DNA of 64,000 nt from Staphylococcus argenteus (GCF_000236925.1 NC_016941.1:1240001-1304000), one strand, 5' to 3'. Positions 22,090 to 34,557 are shown, numbered from the stretch's first letter. Numbers and translations are program-made. The notes: generated by a model not told the origin, from the letters alone.

Positions 22090-22881
22090 ATGAGAATAAT
22101 GTTTATAGGGGATATCGTAGGCAAAATTGGAAGAGATGCAATTGAAACTTATATTCCTCAACTGAAACAAAAATATAGACCGACCGTAACAATTGTTAAT
22201 GCTGAAAATGCAGCACACGGGAAAGGTTTGACTGAAAAAATTTACAAGAAATTACTAAGAAATGGCGTAGATTTCATGACGATGGGGAATCATACATATG
22301 GTCAAAGAGAAATTTATGATTTTATAGATGAAGCGAAACGCTTAGTAAGACCGGCCAATTTTCCGGATGAAGCTCCAGGAGTTGGCATGCGATTTATTCA
22401 AATTAATGAAATAAAATTAGCTGTAATTAATTTGCAAGGGCGTGCATTTATGCCTGATATTGATGATCCATTTAAAAAAGCTAATCAATTGATTAAAGAA
22501 GCACAAGCAGTGACGCCATATATATTTGTCGATTTTCATGCGGAAACAACTTCTGAAAAGTATGCAATGGGTTGGCATTTAGATGGTAGAGCGAGTGCTG
22601 TTGTTGGAACCCATACACATATCCAAACTTCAGATGAACGTATTTTACCAAATGGAACAGGATATATAACAGATGTAGGAATGACAGGGTTTTACGATGG
22701 TATTTTAGGAATTAATAAAACAGAAGTCATTGAACGTTTTATAACAAGTTTACCTCAAAGACATGTTGTTCCTAATGATGGAAGAAGTGTATTATCAGGT
22801 GTGATTATAGACTTAAATAAAGAAGGTAAAACAAAACATATTGAACGTATACTAATTAATGAAGATCATCCATTAAAATAA
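22090..22881 (+). CDS. ymdB: YmdB-family metallophosphodiesterase
   Basis: The 263-residue protein shows the complete calcineurin-like metal-binding set: GDIVGK at the N-terminus, NAENAAHGKG, GNHTYG, DFHAETTSEK and GTHTHIQTSD. In Bacillus YmdB hydrolyses cyclic nucleotides and affects multicellular behaviour and RNase Y function; its position just after rny fits that link. GAGAGGATG precedes the start. A terminator follows. Confidence 0.93.
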   Translation: MRIMFIGDIVGKIGRDAIETYIPQLKQKYRPTVTIVNAENAAHGKGLTEKIYKKLLRNGVDFMTMGNHTYGQREIYDFIDEAKRLVRPANFPDEAPGVGMRFIQINEIKLAVINLQGRAFMPDIDDPFKKANQLIKEAQAVTPYIFVDFHAETTSEKYAMGWHLDGRASAVVGTHTHIQTSDERILPNGTGYITDVGMTGFYDGILGINKTEVIERFITSLPQRHVVPNDGRSVLSGVIIDLNKEGKTKHIERILINEDHPLK

Positions 22882-22962
22882 ATATATTTTATATTAAGTT
22901 TGAAAAATGATTTAAATCCATAAAATTGATATATATCGTCCATTAGTATGAATTTAATATAG

Positions 22963-22998
22963 TACCACTGTTTACATAGTAAATCGGTGGTTCTTTTT
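22963..22998 (+). terminator. Terminator after ymdB
   Basis: TACCACTGTTTAC (22963-22975) pairs with GTAAATCGGTGGT (22979-22991), followed by TCTTTTT. Confidence 0.85.
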
Positions 22999-23041
22999 GT
23001 TATCATTTAATATGAAATATATCCGTAGGAGGCATATAACT

Positions 23042-24802
23042 ATGAAACCACAATTATCGTGGAAAGTTGGCGGACAACAAGGTGAAGGTATTGAATCAAC
23101 TGGTGAAATCTTTGCCACAGCTATGAATAGAAAAGGGTATTATTTATATGGATATAGACATTTTTCAAGTCGTATCAAAGGCGGACATACAAATAATAAA
23201 ATCAGGGTTTCAACAACACCTGTTCATGCAATTAGTGATAATTTAGATATACTGATTGCTTTTGATCAAGAAACAATTGATGTTAATCATCATGAGATGA
23301 GAGAAGATAGCATTATTTTGGCTGATGCCAAGGCTAAACCGGTTAAACCTGAAGGCTGTCTTGCACAACTTATTGAATTACCTTTCACTGCTACTGCTAA
23401 AGAATTAGGTACGGCATTAATGAAAAATATGGTTGCAATTGGGGCAACAAGTGCATTGATGAATTTAAATACAGATACTTTTGAATCTCTTATTACAAAC
23501 ATGTTTTCTAAAAAAGGTGAAAAAGTAGTTGAAGTAAACATACAAGCATTAAACGAAGGTTATCAGTTAATGCAATCGTACATACCAGAGATTACTGGTG
23601 ATTTTGAATTAGAAACAACTGATGCAGAACCTCATTTATATATGATTGGCAATGATGCTATTGGTTTAGGTGCAATAGCAGCTGGGTCTCAATTTATGGC
23701 TGCATATCCTATCACACCAGCTTCTGAAATAATGGAATACATGATTGCAAATATACCTAAAGTTAATGGAGCTGTCATTCAAACTGAAGACGAAATAGCT
23801 GCAGCAACAATGGCTATTGGGGCGAACTATGGTGGTGTTAGAGCATTTACAGCTAGTGCTGGCCCAGGCCTATCTTTGATGATGGAGGCAATAGGATTGT
23901 CTGGAATGACTGAGACCCCATTAGTTATTATTAATACCCAACGTGGAGGACCATCTACTGGTTTACCTACCAAACAAGAGCAGTCAGATTTAATGCAAAT
24001 GATTTATGGAACACATGGGGATATTCCTAAAATTGTAGTTGCACCCACTGATGCTGAAGATGCATTCTACTTAACAATTGAGGCATTTAATTTAGCAGAA
24101 GAATATCAATGTCCTGTAATTGTTTTAAGTGATTTACAATTATCTTTAGGTAAACAAACAGTTGAAAAATTAGATTATAATCGTATTGAAATTAAACGCG
24201 GGTCATTGATTCAATCTAATATTGAGCGCGATGAAGATGATAAAGGTTATTTCAAGCGTTATGCATTAACTGCAAATGGTGTGTCACCACGACCAATCCC
24301 TGGATTAAAAGGTGGCATTCATCATATAACTGGGGTTGAACATAACGAAGAAGGGAAACCAAGTGAGTCGGCATTAAATAGAAAACAACAAATGGATAAA
24401 CGTATGAAAAAAACAGAACATTTATTAATTGAATCACCAGTTGAGGCAGACATAGAACATGACGATGCTGACATTCTATATATTGGTTTCATATCAACAA
24501 AAGGTGCAATTTATGAAGGTAGTAAACGTTTAAATCAACAAGGTATAAAAGTTAATACATTGCAAATAAGACAGTTACATCCATTCCCAACTAAGGTAGT
24601 CCAAGAAGCTGCTGATAAAGCTAAAAAAGTTGTTGTTGTTGAACATAATTATCAAGGTCAATTAGCAAGTATTATTAAAATGAATGTCAATATTCATGAT
24701 AAGTTGGAAAATTATACAAAATATGATGGTACACCGTTCTTACCACATGAAATCGAAGAAAAAGGAAAAGAAATTGCTACAGAAATTAAGGAGATGGTAT
24801 AA
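23042..24802 (+). CDS. korA: 2-oxoacid:ferredoxin oxidoreductase, fused gamma-alpha subunit
   Basis: The 586-residue subunit joins an N-terminal gamma domain (WKVGGQQGEGIESTGE onward, to about 190) to a C-terminal alpha domain that begins near MIGNDAIGLGAIAAG. With KorB it oxidatively decarboxylates 2-oxoglutarate or a related 2-oxoacid to the acyl-CoA using ferredoxin. The start is ATG at 23042 after GTAGGAGG; an in-frame ATG at 22997 lies in the ymdB terminator. It abuts korB without a gap (TAAATG). Confidence 0.92.
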   Translation: MKPQLSWKVGGQQGEGIESTGEIFATAMNRKGYYLYGYRHFSSRIKGGHTNNKIRVSTTPVHAISDNLDILIAFDQETIDVNHHEMREDSIILADAKAKPVKPEGCLAQLIELPFTATAKELGTALMKNMVAIGATSALMNLNTDTFESLITNMFSKKGEKVVEVNIQALNEGYQLMQSYIPEITGDFELETTDAEPHLYMIGNDAIGLGAIAAGSQFMAAYPITPASEIMEYMIANIPKVNGAVIQTEDEIAAATMAIGANYGGVRAFTASAGPGLSLMMEAIGLSGMTETPLVIINTQRGGPSTGLPTKQEQSDLMQMIYGTHGDIPKIVVAPTDAEDAFYLTIEAFNLAEEYQCPVIVLSDLQLSLGKQTVEKLDYNRIEIKRGSLIQSNIERDEDDKGYFKRYALTANGVSPRPIPGLKGGIHHITGVEHNEEGKPSESALNRKQQMDKRMKKTEHLLIESPVEADIEHDDADILYIGFISTKGAIYEGSKRLNQQGIKVNTLQIRQLHPFPTKVVQEAADKAKKVVVVEHNYQGQLASIIKMNVNIHDKLENYTKYDGTPFLPHEIEEKGKEIATEIKEMV

Positions 24803-25669
<867 letters not shown>

Positions 25670-25675
25670 TAATTA

Positions 25676-25734
25676 AAACTGAGTCGTATAAATGAATTTA
25701 TAATAGATCCATTTATGCTATTCAGTTTTTTTAA
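25676..25734 (+). terminator. Terminator after korB
   Basis: AAAACTGA near 25676 pairs with TCAGTTTT near 25724-25731, with an inner stem ATAAATG/CATTTAT and a long T-run. Confidence 0.8.
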
Positions 25735-25762
25735 TATTAAAAAGTTTAAAGGAGTTTTTTTA

Positions 25763-26053
25763 ATGAAAGATACATTAATGAGTATTCAAATTATTCCTAA
25801 GACACCGAACAATGACAATGTTATACCATATGTCGATGAAGCAATTAAAATTATCGATGAGTCGGGACTGTATTATAGAGTAGGACCATTAGAAACTACA
25901 GTGCAAGGAAATATGAATGAATGTTTGATTTTAATACAATCTCTAAATGAACGAATGGTAGAACTTGAATGTCCAAGTATCATTAGTCAAGTAAAGTTCT
26001 ATCATGTACCTGAAGGAATTTCTATCGAAACTTTAACTGAAAAATACGATTGA
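25763..26053 (+). CDS. MTH1187/YkoF-type thiamine-binding protein
   Basis: The 96-residue protein has the ferredoxin-like DUF77 fold with the family pattern MSIQIIPK...VIPYVDEAIKIIDESGL.Y.VGPLETTVQG. Relatives bind thiamine or hydroxymethylpyrimidine. AAAGGAG supports the ATG at 25763; the frame extends upstream through the korB terminator and is not used. A thiamine-type transporter subunit (28.1 kb) lies nearby, and KorB uses thiamine diphosphate. Confidence 0.8.
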   Translation: MKDTLMSIQIIPKTPNNDNVIPYVDEAIKIIDESGLYYRVGPLETTVQGNMNECLILIQSLNERMVELECPSIISQVKFYHVPEGISIETLTEKYD

Positions 26054-26178
26054 TTAATATGGCTAGTTTTGATTTGATTTTTTGTGAATTGGCGAATAGA
26101 TTTGACTGCTTTTGCACTTTATAGCTAAATTTAATATAATTATTTAATGATACGGGCAAATAGAAAGGATTTTGTAAA

Positions 26179-27723
26179 GTGAACGAAGAGCAAAGAAAAG
26201 CAAGTTCTTTAGATGTTTTAGCTGAAAGAGATAAGAAAGCTGAAAAAGATTATAGCAAATATTTTGAACATGTTTACCAACCGCCGAGTTTAAAAGAAGC
26301 AAAGAAACGTGGTAAACAAGAAGTTCGTTATAATAGAGATTTTCAAATTGATGAGAAATATCGTGGGATGGGGAACGATCGTACATTTTTAATTAAAACG
26401 TATGGTTGTCAAATGAATGCGCATGACACAGAAGTCATCGCAGGTATACTTGAAGCACTTGGTTATCAAGCTACAAGTGATATAAATGTAGCTGATGTTA
26501 TTTTAATTAATACATGTGCAATTAGAGAGAATGCAGAAAATAAAGTATTTAGTGAGATCGGTAACTTAAAACATTTGAAAAAAGAACGTCCAGACATATT
26601 GATTGGCGTTTGTGGATGTATGTCACAAGAAGAATCAGTTGTGAATAAGATTTTAAAATCTTATCAAAATGTCGATATGATTTTTGGAACACACAACATA
26701 CATCATTTGCCAGAAATCTTAGAAGAGGCATATTTATCAAAGGCAATGGTTGTAGAAGTATGGTCAAAAGAGGGAGATGTTATTGAAAATCTTCCGAAAG
26801 TACGACAAGGTAATATTAAAGCTTGGGTAAATATTATGTATGGTTGCGATAAGTTTTGTACATATTGCATTGTACCATTTACAAGAGGTAAAGAGCGTAG
26901 TCGTAGACCAGAAGATATTATTGATGAGGTTCGTGAACTTGCTCGCGAAGGATACAAAGAGATTACGTTGTTAGGTCAAAATGTTAATTCATATGGTAAA
27001 GATTTACAGGATATGCAATATGACTTAGGAGACCTTTTAGAGGCAATCTCTAAAATAGCAATTCCTAGAGTTCGTTTCACTACGAGTCATCCTTGGGATT
27101 TTACTGATCATATGATAGATGTTATTGCTGAAGGTGGAAATATTGTGCCTCATATACATTTACCAGTACAATCTGGTAATAATGCAGTGTTAAAAATTAT
27201 GGGTAGAAAGTATACGCGTGAGAGCTATTTGGACTTAGTGAAACGAATTAAAGAAAGAATTCCTAATGTAGCTTTAACAACTGATATCATTGTAGGTTAT
27301 CCAAATGAATCAGAAGAACAATTCGAGGAAACATTAACGCTATATGATGAAGTTAAGTTTGAACATGCATATACGTATTTGTATTCTCAGCGAGATGGTA
27401 CACCGGCAGCAAAAATGAAAGATAATGTACCTTTAGATGTTAAAAAGGAACGACTACAACGTTTGAATAAAATGGTTGGTCATTATTCACAAATGGCTAT
27501 GAGTAAGTATGAAGGTCAAACAGTTACAGTATTGTGTGAAGGTAGTAGTAAAAAAGATGAAGAAGTTCTTGCTGGTTATACCGATAAAAATAAACTTGTG
27601 AATTTTAAAGCGCCCAAAGAAATGGTTGGAAAATTAGTTGAAGTGCATATAGACGAAGCAAAACAATATTCGTTAAATGGCAGCTTTATTAAAGAAGTGA
27701 ATACAGAAATGGTGATTCAATAA
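26179..27723 (+). CDS. miaB: tRNA-2-methylthio-N6-dimethylallyladenosine synthase
   Basis: The 514-residue radical-SAM enzyme adds the methylthio group to i6A37 of tRNAs, completing the modification begun by MiaA (39.9 kb). The N-terminal cluster cysteines are in [20 protein letters not shown] and GVCGCMSQE; the radical-SAM motif is CDKFCTYC near residue 220; a TRAM domain ends the protein. The start is GTG at 26179 after AAAGG. ymcA starts on the next base after its stop. Confidence 0.96.
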   Translation: MNEEQRKASSLDVLAERDKKAEKDYSKYFEHVYQPPSLKEAKKRGKQEVRYNRDFQIDEKYRGMGNDRTFLIKTYGCQMNAHDTEVIAGILEALGYQATSDINVADVILINTCAIRENAENKVFSEIGNLKHLKKERPDILIGVCGCMSQEESVVNKILKSYQNVDMIFGTHNIHHLPEILEEAYLSKAMVVEVWSKEGDVIENLPKVRQGNIKAWVNIMYGCDKFCTYCIVPFTRGKERSRRPEDIIDEVRELAREGYKEITLLGQNVNSYGKDLQDMQYDLGDLLEAISKIAIPRVRFTTSHPWDFTDHMIDVIAEGGNIVPHIHLPVQSGNNAVLKIMGRKYTRESYLDLVKRIKERIPNVALTTDIIVGYPNESEEQFEETLTLYDEVKFEHAYTYLYSQRDGTPAAKMKDNVPLDVKKERLQRLNKMVGHYSQMAMSKYEGQTVTVLCEGSSKKDEEVLAGYTDKNKLVNFKAPKEMVGKLVEVHIDEAKQYSLNGSFIKEVNTEMVIQ

Positions 27724-28089
27724 ATGTATACTAAAAACGATGTATTACAACAAGCGAATACTATTGCAAATAAAATTAAAGATTTGGAAACTATCAAAAC
27801 GTATCAACAAATAGAAGCGCAAATTCATCGTAATCAAAAGATACAGAAAAAAATGGATATTTTAAAAAAGCAACAAAAGCAAGCTGTAAACTTTCAAAAT
27901 TATGGAAAGCAAAATGCGTTAGCTCAATCAGAACATACTATCCATGATATTGAAACAGAAATAAATACCCTACCTATAGTTGAGCAATTTCAAACTTCTC
28001 AATTTGAAGCGAATCAATTACTTCAATTGTTTATATCTACAATGGAAACGCGTTTAAATGATCATAATAAAGCCAAACATAGTGATTAA
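27724..28089 (+). CDS. ymcA: YmcA/RicA-family regulator
   Basis: The 121-residue helical protein matches RicA (YmcA), which in Bacillus forms the Y-complex with YlbF and YaaT and directs RNase Y to selected mRNAs. Long Lys/Gln-rich helices are visible. It is translationally coupled to miaB (TAAATG). RNase Y is encoded at 19.9 kb in the same window. Confidence 0.85.
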   Translation: MYTKNDVLQQANTIANKIKDLETIKTYQQIEAQIHRNQKIQKKMDILKKQQKQAVNFQNYGKQNALAQSEHTIHDIETEINTLPIVEQFQTSQFEANQLLQLFISTMETRLNDHNKAKHSD

Positions 28090-28115
28090 TAACAAACAAA
28101 AAGGAGAACAATCAT

Positions 28116-28607
28116 ATGAAATCAAGAAAACTGGCTATAACTGCACTTTTAATTGCAATAAATGTTGTATTAAGCAGTATTATCATCATTCCGTTAGGCC
28201 CAGTCAAAGCAGCACCAGTACAGCATTTTGTTAATGTATTAAGTGCTGTAATAGTTGGTCCTTGGTATGGATTAGCACAAGCCCTTATATCATCAATTCT
28301 AAGAGTTCTTTTTGGCACAGGAACAGCGTTTGCATTTCCAGGAAGTATGATTGGTGTTTTATTGGCAAGTATGTTTTATATTTATCGCAAGCACATATTT
28401 ATGGCAGCGGTCGGTGAAGTTCTAGGAACTGGCGTTATTGGCAGTTTAGTTTGCATACCATTAGCATACGTAATCGGGCTCCAAGATTTCTTTATTAAAC
28501 CTTTAATGATTACATTTATAGTCTCAAGTGCTATTGGTTCAATTGTAAGTTATTTCTTATTAATAACTTTAAAAAAACGTGGAATACTCCAAAAGTTTTT
28601 AAAATAA
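28116..28607 (+). CDS. thiW: ThiW-like ECF transporter substrate-binding subunit
   Basis: The 163-residue, very hydrophobic protein has five to six membrane helices and the ThiW pattern: KLAITALLIAINVVLSSI at the N-terminus and PVQHFVNVLSAVIVGPWYGLAQALISS. ThiW proteins are S components for the thiazole precursor of thiamine and need an ECF energising module encoded elsewhere. AAAGGAG precedes the start. No TPP riboswitch is visible in the short gap. The substrate is inferred from the family. Confidence 0.8.
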   Translation: MKSRKLAITALLIAINVVLSSIIIIPLGPVKAAPVQHFVNVLSAVIVGPWYGLAQALISSILRVLFGTGTAFAFPGSMIGVLLASMFYIYRKHIFMAAVGEVLGTGVIGSLVCIPLAYVIGLQDFFIKPLMITFIVSSAIGSIVSYFLLITLKKRGILQKFLK

Positions 28608-28888
28608 TCTTATAATAAATGGTTTCGATTCGAATCATTGTACATATTGATTTTGAACGCCCTTACCTTTATCATACTTAAAACATGTTAGAATTTTGAA
28701 TGAATTTTCAATACATGTTTTACTTTAAATTAAAGGTTTGAGGCGTTTTCTTGTTATATGGTATGAATAGGTTTGTAAAAGTAAGTATGTTAAAATATAC
28801 AAGTTAAATAATTAATATTTAGAAAGCATATAAATGAAAAAATTATATAGACAAATTTTAAAAGAGACAAGGGTTGTGAAAAAATAAT

Positions 28889-31489
28889 ATGTCTAATGTT
28901 ACACCAATGATGCAGCAATATTTAAAAATAAAATCAGAATACCAAGATTGTTTATTATTTTTCAGACTTGGAGATTTCTATGAAATGTTTTATGAGGATG
29001 CCAAAGAAGCATCACGAGTACTTGAAATTACATTAACTAAAAGAGATGCCAAAAAAGAAAATCCTATTCCAATGTGTGGAGTACCATACCATTCGGCAGA
29101 CAGTTATATCGATACGCTTGTTAATAATGGTTATAAAGTGGCAATTTGTGAGCAAATGGAAGATCCTAAGCAAATAAAGGGTATGGTTAGACGCGAAGTG
29201 GTAAGAATTGTTACACCAGGTACTGTTATGGAGCAAGGTGGCGTTGATGATAAACAGAATAACTATATTTTGAGCTTTGTAATGCAACAGCCTGAAATTG
29301 CCCTTAGTTACTGCGATGTTTCTACCGGTGAACTAAAAGTGACGTACTTTAATGATGAAGCAACTTTATTAAATGAAATTACAACTATAAACCCAAATGA
29401 AGTCGTCGTTAATGAAAGTTTGTCAGAGCATTTAAAGAGACAAATTAATATGGTGACAGAGACAATTACAATTAGAGATACTTTGTCAACAGAAATATAT
29501 AGTGTGAATCAATCTGAGCATCAATTGATGTATCAAGCAACACAATTATTGTTAGATTATATTCACCATACACAAAAACGTGATTTATCACACATAGAAG
29601 ATGTTGTTCAATATGCAGCAATAGATTACATGAAGATGGATTTTTATGCAAAAAGAAATCTTGAACTTACAGAAAGTATTAGATTAAAATCGAAAAAAGG
29701 CACGTTACTATGGTTAATGGATGAAACTAAAACGCCAATGGGAGCGCGCCGTTTAAAACAATGGATTGATAGACCATTGATAAATAAACAACAAATAGAA
29801 TCAAGATTAGATATTGTTGATGAGTTCAGCAAACATTTTATAGAAAGAGATACTCTTAGAAATTATCTTAATCAAGTTTATGATATTGAGCGACTTGTAG
29901 GGCGTGTAAGTTATGGTAATGTCAATGCGAGAGATTTAATTCAACTTAAACATTCAATTTCAGAAATTCCGAATATTAAAGCTTTATTAAATTCTATGAA
30001 TCAAGAAACGATAGAACAAGTAAATCAACTAGAACCATTAGATGATTTACTTGAAGTTTTAGAACAAAGTTTAGTTGAAGAACCTCCTATCTCTGTTAAA
30101 GATGGTGGATTGTTTAAAGTTGGATTTAATATGCAATTAGATGAATATCTTGAAGCATCAAAAAATGGTAAAACTTGGTTAGCAGAGTTACAAGCTAAAG
30201 AAAGACAACGTACTGGTATTAAATCATTAAAAATAAGTTTTAATAAAGTGTTTGGCTATTTTATAGAAATTACGCGTGCGAATTTACAAAATTTTGAACC
30301 AAGTAATTTTGGTTATATGAGAAAACAGACTTTATCAAACGCGGAACGTTTTATTACAGATGAGCTTAAAGAAAAAGAGGACATTATTTTAGGTGCAGAA
30401 GATAAAGCAATTGAATTAGAATACCAGTTGTTTGTACAATTACGTGAAGAAGTAAAAAAATATACAGAACGATTGCAACAACAGGCTAAAATTATTTCAG
30501 AGCTGGATTGTTTACAAAGTTTTGCAGAAATAGCACAAAAATATAATTATACAAGACCAACATTCAGTGATAATAAGACTTTAAATTTAATTGAATCAAG
30601 ACATCCAGTTGTAGAACGAGTAATGGATTATAATGATTATGTTCCAAACGATTGTCGCTTAGATAATGAGACATTTATTTATCTTATTACAGGTCCGAAT
30701 ATGTCTGGTAAATCAACGTATATGAGACAAGTTGCCATTATTAGTATCATGGCACAAATGGGCGCATATGTTCCATGCCAAGAAGCTGTTTTACCAATAT
30801 TTGATCAAATTTTCACGAGAATTGGAGCAGCAGATGATTTAGTTTCAGGTAAGAGTACATTTATGGTGGAAATGTTAGAAGCTCAAAAAGCTTTGACATA
30901 TGCGACTGAAGATAGTTTGATTATTTTTGATGAAATTGGTCGTGGTACATCAACTTATGACGGTTTAGCATTAGCGCAAGCTATGATTGAATATGTAGCC
31001 GAAACATCTCATGCAAAGACATTATTCTCTACGCATTATCATGAATTAACTACTTTAGATCAAGCATTACCAAGTCTAAAAAATGTTCATGTTGCTGCAA
31101 ATGAATATAAAGGTGAACTTATATTCCTGCATAAGGTTAAAGATGGAGCAGTTGACGATAGTTACGGTATTCAAGTTGCTAAATTAGCTGATTTACCTGA
31201 AAAAGTTATAAACCGAGCACAAGTTATTTTGAATGATTTTGAAGAAACTGCCGGAAAAAAACAAATAAATCCCGAAATAACTAAAAATGCGGATGAGATC
31301 ATACAAGTTGAATCAAAAACAAATACTAAAGATATATCACAAAAAGACTTTGAACAAGCTTCATTCGATTTGTTTAAAACCGAGCAACAAAGTGAAATTG
31401 AATTAGAAATTAAAAATTTGAATTTATCAAACATGACGCCAATTGAAGCATTGTTGAAATTAAGTGAATTACAAAATCAATTAAAATAG
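28889..31489 (+). CDS. mutS: DNA mismatch repair protein MutS
   Basis: The 866-residue ATPase recognises mismatches. The N-terminal mismatch-binding motif is in [13 protein letters not shown] (residues 28-40), Walker A is GPNMSGKST near 602, and the conserved STHYHELT follows in the ATPase domain. The C-terminal 50 residues resemble a beta-clamp/dimerisation tail. The Shine-Dalgarno is weak (AAGGG). mutL follows after 12 bases, forming an operon. The 281-bp gap before it shows no gene; it holds AACATGT/ACATGTT inverted copies. Confidence 0.97.
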   Translation: MSNVTPMMQQYLKIKSEYQDCLLFFRLGDFYEMFYEDAKEASRVLEITLTKRDAKKENPIPMCGVPYHSADSYIDTLVNNGYKVAICEQMEDPKQIKGMVRREVVRIVTPGTVMEQGGVDDKQNNYILSFVMQQPEIALSYCDVSTGELKVTYFNDEATLLNEITTINPNEVVVNESLSEHLKRQINMVTETITIRDTLSTEIYSVNQSEHQLMYQATQLLLDYIHHTQKRDLSHIEDVVQYAAIDYMKMDFYAKRNLELTESIRLKSKKGTLLWLMDETKTPMGARRLKQWIDRPLINKQQIESRLDIVDEFSKHFIERDTLRNYLNQVYDIERLVGRVSYGNVNARDLIQLKHSISEIPNIKALLNSMNQETIEQVNQLEPLDDLLEVLEQSLVEEPPISVKDGGLFKVGFNMQLDEYLEASKNGKTWLAELQAKERQRTGIKSLKISFNKVFGYFIEITRANLQNFEPSNFGYMRKQTLSNAERFITDELKEKEDIILGAEDKAIELEYQLFVQLREEVKKYTERLQQQAKIISELDCLQSFAEIAQKYNYTRPTFSDNKTLNLIESRHPVVERVMDYNDYVPNDCRLDNETFIYLITGPNMSGKSTYMRQVAIISIMAQMGAYVPCQEAVLPIFDQIFTRIGAADDLVSGKSTFMVEMLEAQKALTYATEDSLIIFDEIGRGTSTYDGLALAQAMIEYVAETSHAKTLFSTHYHELTTLDQALPSLKNVHVAANEYKGELIFLHKVKDGAVDDSYGIQVAKLADLPEKVINRAQVILNDFEETAGKKQINPEITKNADEIIQVESKTNTKDISQKDFEQASFDLFKTEQQSEIELEIKNLNLSNMTPIEALLKLSELQNQLK

Positions 31490-31501
31490 AGGTGTTGCAA
31501 A

Positions 31502-33508
31502 ATGGGGAAAATTAAAGAACTCCAAACCTCATTAGCAAATAAAATCGCAGCAGGAGAAGTAGTTGAGAGACCTAGTTCAGTTGTTAAAGAGCTTCTAGAA
31601 AATGCAATCGATGCAGGTGCCACAGAAATAAGTATTGAAGTGGAAGAATCAGGTGTTCAATCTATACGTGTTGTCGATAACGGAAGTGGCATTGAAGCTG
31701 AAGACTTAGGATTAGTCTTTCATCGACATGCGACAAGTAAATTAGACCAAGATGAAGATTTATTCCATATTAGAACTTTAGGATTTCGTGGAGAAGCATT
31801 GGCTAGTATTTCATCAGTTGCAAAAGTAACACTAAAAACATGTACTGATAATGCTAATGGAAATGAAATTTATGTTGAAAATGGTGAAATTTTAAATCAT
31901 AAGCCTGCCAAAGCCAAAAAAGGCACAGATATACTTGTAGAGTCATTATTTTATAATACGCCAGCACGTTTAAAGTATATCAAAAGTTTATATACAGAAT
32001 TAGGTAAAATTACTGATATCGTTAATAGAATGGCAATGAGTCATCCTGATATTCGTATATCGCTTATTTCTGATGGTAAAACAATGTTAAGTACAAACGG
32101 ATCAGGGCGCACGAATGAAGTGATGGCAGAAATTTACGGAATGAAAGTAGCTCGAGATTTAGTACATATTTCTGGTGATACTAGCGATTATCATATTGAA
32201 GGTTTTGTCGCTAAACCTGAACATTCTAGAAGTAATAAGCATTATATCTCAATTTTTATTAATGGACGTTATATTAAAAATTTCATGTTAAATAAAGCAA
32301 TTTTAGAAGGTTACCATACACTATTAACAATTGGTAGATTTCCGATTTGTTATATTAATATTGAAATGGACCCGATTTTAGTAGATGTCAATGTACACCC
32401 TACTAAATTAGAAGTACGTCTCTCGAAAGAAGAACAACTTTATCGATTAATTGTTAATAAAATACAAGAAGCTTTTAAGGATCGTATTTTAATTCCTAAA
32501 AATAATTTAGATAATGTACCGAAAAAGAATAAAGTATTGCAATCATTTGAGCAACAGAAGATTGAATTCGAACAAAGACAAAAAGGAAATGAGACTCAAG
32601 ACAAATCTGATATTTTTGAAAAAAATAATAGTGAGCAAGTTAAACAGGAAACAAAATTTCACGTTTCAGATTCAAACGACGATTACAATCCATTTGTAAC
32701 TAAAACATCTGAAAGTTTAATAGAAGAAGATGAAGTAGGCGCTTATAATAATACACGTGAAAAAGACGAAGACTACTTCAAAAAACAACAAGAAATTTTA
32801 CAGCAAATGGACCAAACTTCCGAACGACAAGAAGAAAGTTCTGAGCAAAGTTTTGAAAACTATTCACCGAATGATTATTATGATGCAAGCGATATAAAAG
32901 GAACGAAAAGTAAAGACCCCAAACGCCGTATACCTTATATGGAAATAGTTGGTCAAGTACATGGAACTTATATCATTGCTCAAAATGAATTTGGTATGTA
33001 TATGATTGATCAGCATGCGGCACAAGAAAGAATTAAATATGAGTATTTTCGAGATAAAATTGGTGAAGTTACAAATGAAGTTCAGGATCTATTGATTCCT
33101 TTGACGTTCCATTTTTCCAAAGATGAGCAGTTAATTATTGATCAATATAAAAACGAACTTCAACGTGTAGGTATTGTATTGGAACATTTTGGAGGTCATG
33201 ATTATATTGTAAGCAGTTATCCAGTTTGGTTTCCTAAAGATGAAGTTGAAGAAATAATTAAAGATATGATTGAGTTAATTTTAGAAGAGAAAAAAGTTGA
33301 TATTAAAAAATTGCGCGAAGAAGTTGCAATTATGATGTCTTGTAAAAAATCGATTAAAGCCAATCATTATTTGCAAAAAAATGAAATGTCAGATTTGATT
33401 GATCAATTACGAGAAGCGGAAGATCCATTTACATGTCCGCATGGTCGCCCAATTATTATTAATTTTTCAAAGTATGAATTAGAAAAATTGTTCAAGCGTG
33501 TAATGTAG
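31502..33508 (+). CDS. mutL: DNA mismatch repair endonuclease MutL
   Basis: The 668-residue protein couples mismatch recognition to strand removal. The N-terminal GHKL ATPase ([30 protein letters not shown]) is complete. The C-terminal endonuclease motif DQHA-x2-E-x4-E is present ([12 protein letters not shown]), with SCKKSIKA and CPHGRP, so this MutL should nick DNA, as expected in organisms lacking MutH. An acidic, poorly conserved linker lies between (about residues 335-470). Operon with mutS. Confidence 0.97.
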   Translation: MGKIKELQTSLANKIAAGEVVERPSSVVKELLENAIDAGATEISIEVEESGVQSIRVVDNGSGIEAEDLGLVFHRHATSKLDQDEDLFHIRTLGFRGEALASISSVAKVTLKTCTDNANGNEIYVENGEILNHKPAKAKKGTDILVESLFYNTPARLKYIKSLYTELGKITDIVNRMAMSHPDIRISLISDGKTMLSTNGSGRTNEVMAEIYGMKVARDLVHISGDTSDYHIEGFVAKPEHSRSNKHYISIFINGRYIKNFMLNKAILEGYHTLLTIGRFPICYINIEMDPILVDVNVHPTKLEVRLSKEEQLYRLIVNKIQEAFKDRILIPKNNLDNVPKKNKVLQSFEQQKIEFEQRQKGNETQDKSDIFEKNNSEQVKQETKFHVSDSNDDYNPFVTKTSESLIEEDEVGAYNNTREKDEDYFKKQQEILQQMDQTSERQEESSEQSFENYSPNDYYDASDIKGTKSKDPKRRIPYMEIVGQVHGTYIIAQNEFGMYMIDQHAAQERIKYEYFRDKIGEVTNEVQDLLIPLTFHFSKDEQLIIDQYKNELQRVGIVLEHFGGHDYIVSSYPVWFPKDEVEEIIKDMIELILEEKKVDIKKLREEVAIMMSCKKSIKANHYLQKNEMSDLIDQLREAEDPFTCPHGRPIIINFSKYELEKLFKRVM

Positions 33509-33522
33509 AGAGGATGAATCAA

Positions 33523-34056
33523 GTGAATAACAGCATACTACCTGCTATTAGAAATATTAAAGATTTAGAGAAATTAATTAAAACAGAACATAAAATGTGT
33601 GTGCTACTTGATATGCATATTGGACACATTAAAAGCATAATGGAATTGCTTAAACAAAACGAAATTGAGTGTTTCATTCACATTGATTTAATTAAAGGTT
33701 TAAGCCATGATGAATACGCAAGTGAATTTATTATTCAGCAATATAAGCCCAAAGGCATTGTATCCACTAAATCGAAAGTAATCAAAAAGGCTAAGTCATT
33801 AAACACGTTAACTATTTTCCGAGTGTTTATCATCGATAGTCAAGCATTAAAACGAAGCATTGATTTAATTAAAAAAGTTGAGCCTGACTTCGTAGAAGTA
33901 CTTCCTGGTGTTGCTAGTAAGGCAATACACCATATTCAAAAGGAAACTAATACTCAAGTTATTGCAGGTGGTTTAATTGACACGATTGAAGAAGTTGAAG
34001 AAGCTGTGGAGAATGGCGCGAAATATGTAACGACTAGTTATGAAAAACTGTGGTAA
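33523..34056 (+). CDS. glpP: Glycerol uptake operon antiterminator
   Basis: The roughly 177-residue protein is GlpP, which in Bacillus binds glp leader RNA when glycerol-3-phosphate is present and prevents termination. It has a TIM-barrel-like fold (LLDMHIGHIKS; EVLPGVASKAIHHI; VIAGGLIDTIEEVEEA). GAGAGG at 33508-33513 is well spaced for GTG at 33523; the in-frame ATG at 33514 directly abuts it and is less likely. The glpF and glpD leaders below are its probable targets. Confidence 0.9.
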   Translation: MNNSILPAIRNIKDLEKLIKTEHKMCVLLDMHIGHIKSIMELLKQNEIECFIHIDLIKGLSHDEYASEFIIQQYKPKGIVSTKSKVIKKAKSLNTLTIFRVFIIDSQALKRSIDLIKKVEPDFVEVLPGVASKAIHHIQKETNTQVIAGGLIDTIEEVEEAVENGAKYVTTSYEKLW

Positions 34057-34232
34057 CATATTCAATTGAGCTAGATTGTTGACTATGTTATTCGTCAAAT
34101 TTGAATCGTCAAATTGCGATAGTGATAGTTGCAATTGATATTAAATCAAAGTGGCTCAATCAAATTGGACTATTGAGTTCAATAGCGGAAGTTCATTCAC
34201 ACAAACACACAAACATTGAGAAATCTTAAAAT

Positions 34233-34278
34233 ACATCTCTAATTCGTTTTATATCAAAGCGTTTTAGAGATGTTTATT
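34233..34278 (+). terminator. Hairpin in the glpP-glpF gap
   Basis: ACATCTCTAA (34233-34242) pairs with TTAGAGATGT (34264-34273), followed by TTATTTAT. It probably ends the mutSL-glpP transcript. Nothing else gene-like is visible in 34057-34440 apart from a dispersed repeat at 34160-34193. Confidence 0.6.
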
Positions 34279-34441
34279 TATCTACATCAAAATTCGGCAC
34301 ATTAGATTACAACAAAAGGTCAATGCAAAAATTCACAATGCACAAAACAACTTTAAGGCATGTATTTTTTACACTTTTATAATTAAACTACTTTTATAAA
34401 GGCTTGAAAAATTAAATTTGACAAAATTTTTACGAAAATTA

Positions 34442-34471
34442 TTGACAACGCTTTCATAACGATAGTATCAT
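34442..34471 (+). promoter_or_regulatory. glpF promoter with overlapping cre site
   Basis: TTGACA (34442-34447) and TATCAT (34466-34471) are 18 bases apart. TGACAACGCTTTCA (34443-34456) fits the CcpA operator consensus TGWNANCGNTNWCA and overlaps the -35. Glycerol use is therefore expected to be under carbon catabolite repression. Confidence 0.8.
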
Positions 34472-34502
34472 AACAAATATAATACAAGTTAATACATAGA
34501 AT

Positions 34503-34557
34503 AGAGACGGGAGATTTCTACGAGCCAAACTGCTAGTGTAGGAGTCTCTTTATCTTT
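34503..34557 (+). promoter_or_regulatory. GlpP-responsive leader terminator before glpF
   Basis: AGAGAC (34503-34508) pairs with GTCTCT (34544-34549), with further pairing inside (TAC-AG/CT-GTA), and TTTATCTTTT follows. It is an intrinsic terminator placed between promoter and ribosome-binding site, the arrangement controlled by GlpP in Bacillus. Confidence 0.7.

Noticed and set aside
32514..32699. 61-residue frame inside mutL
   Set aside because: Out-of-frame shadow in the poorly conserved mutL linker; mutL itself is intact across it.
34057..34440. Possible insertion-sequence remnant in the glpP-glpF gap
   Set aside because: No transposase frame or terminal inverted repeats were found; only a terminator hairpin and a short dispersed repeat.
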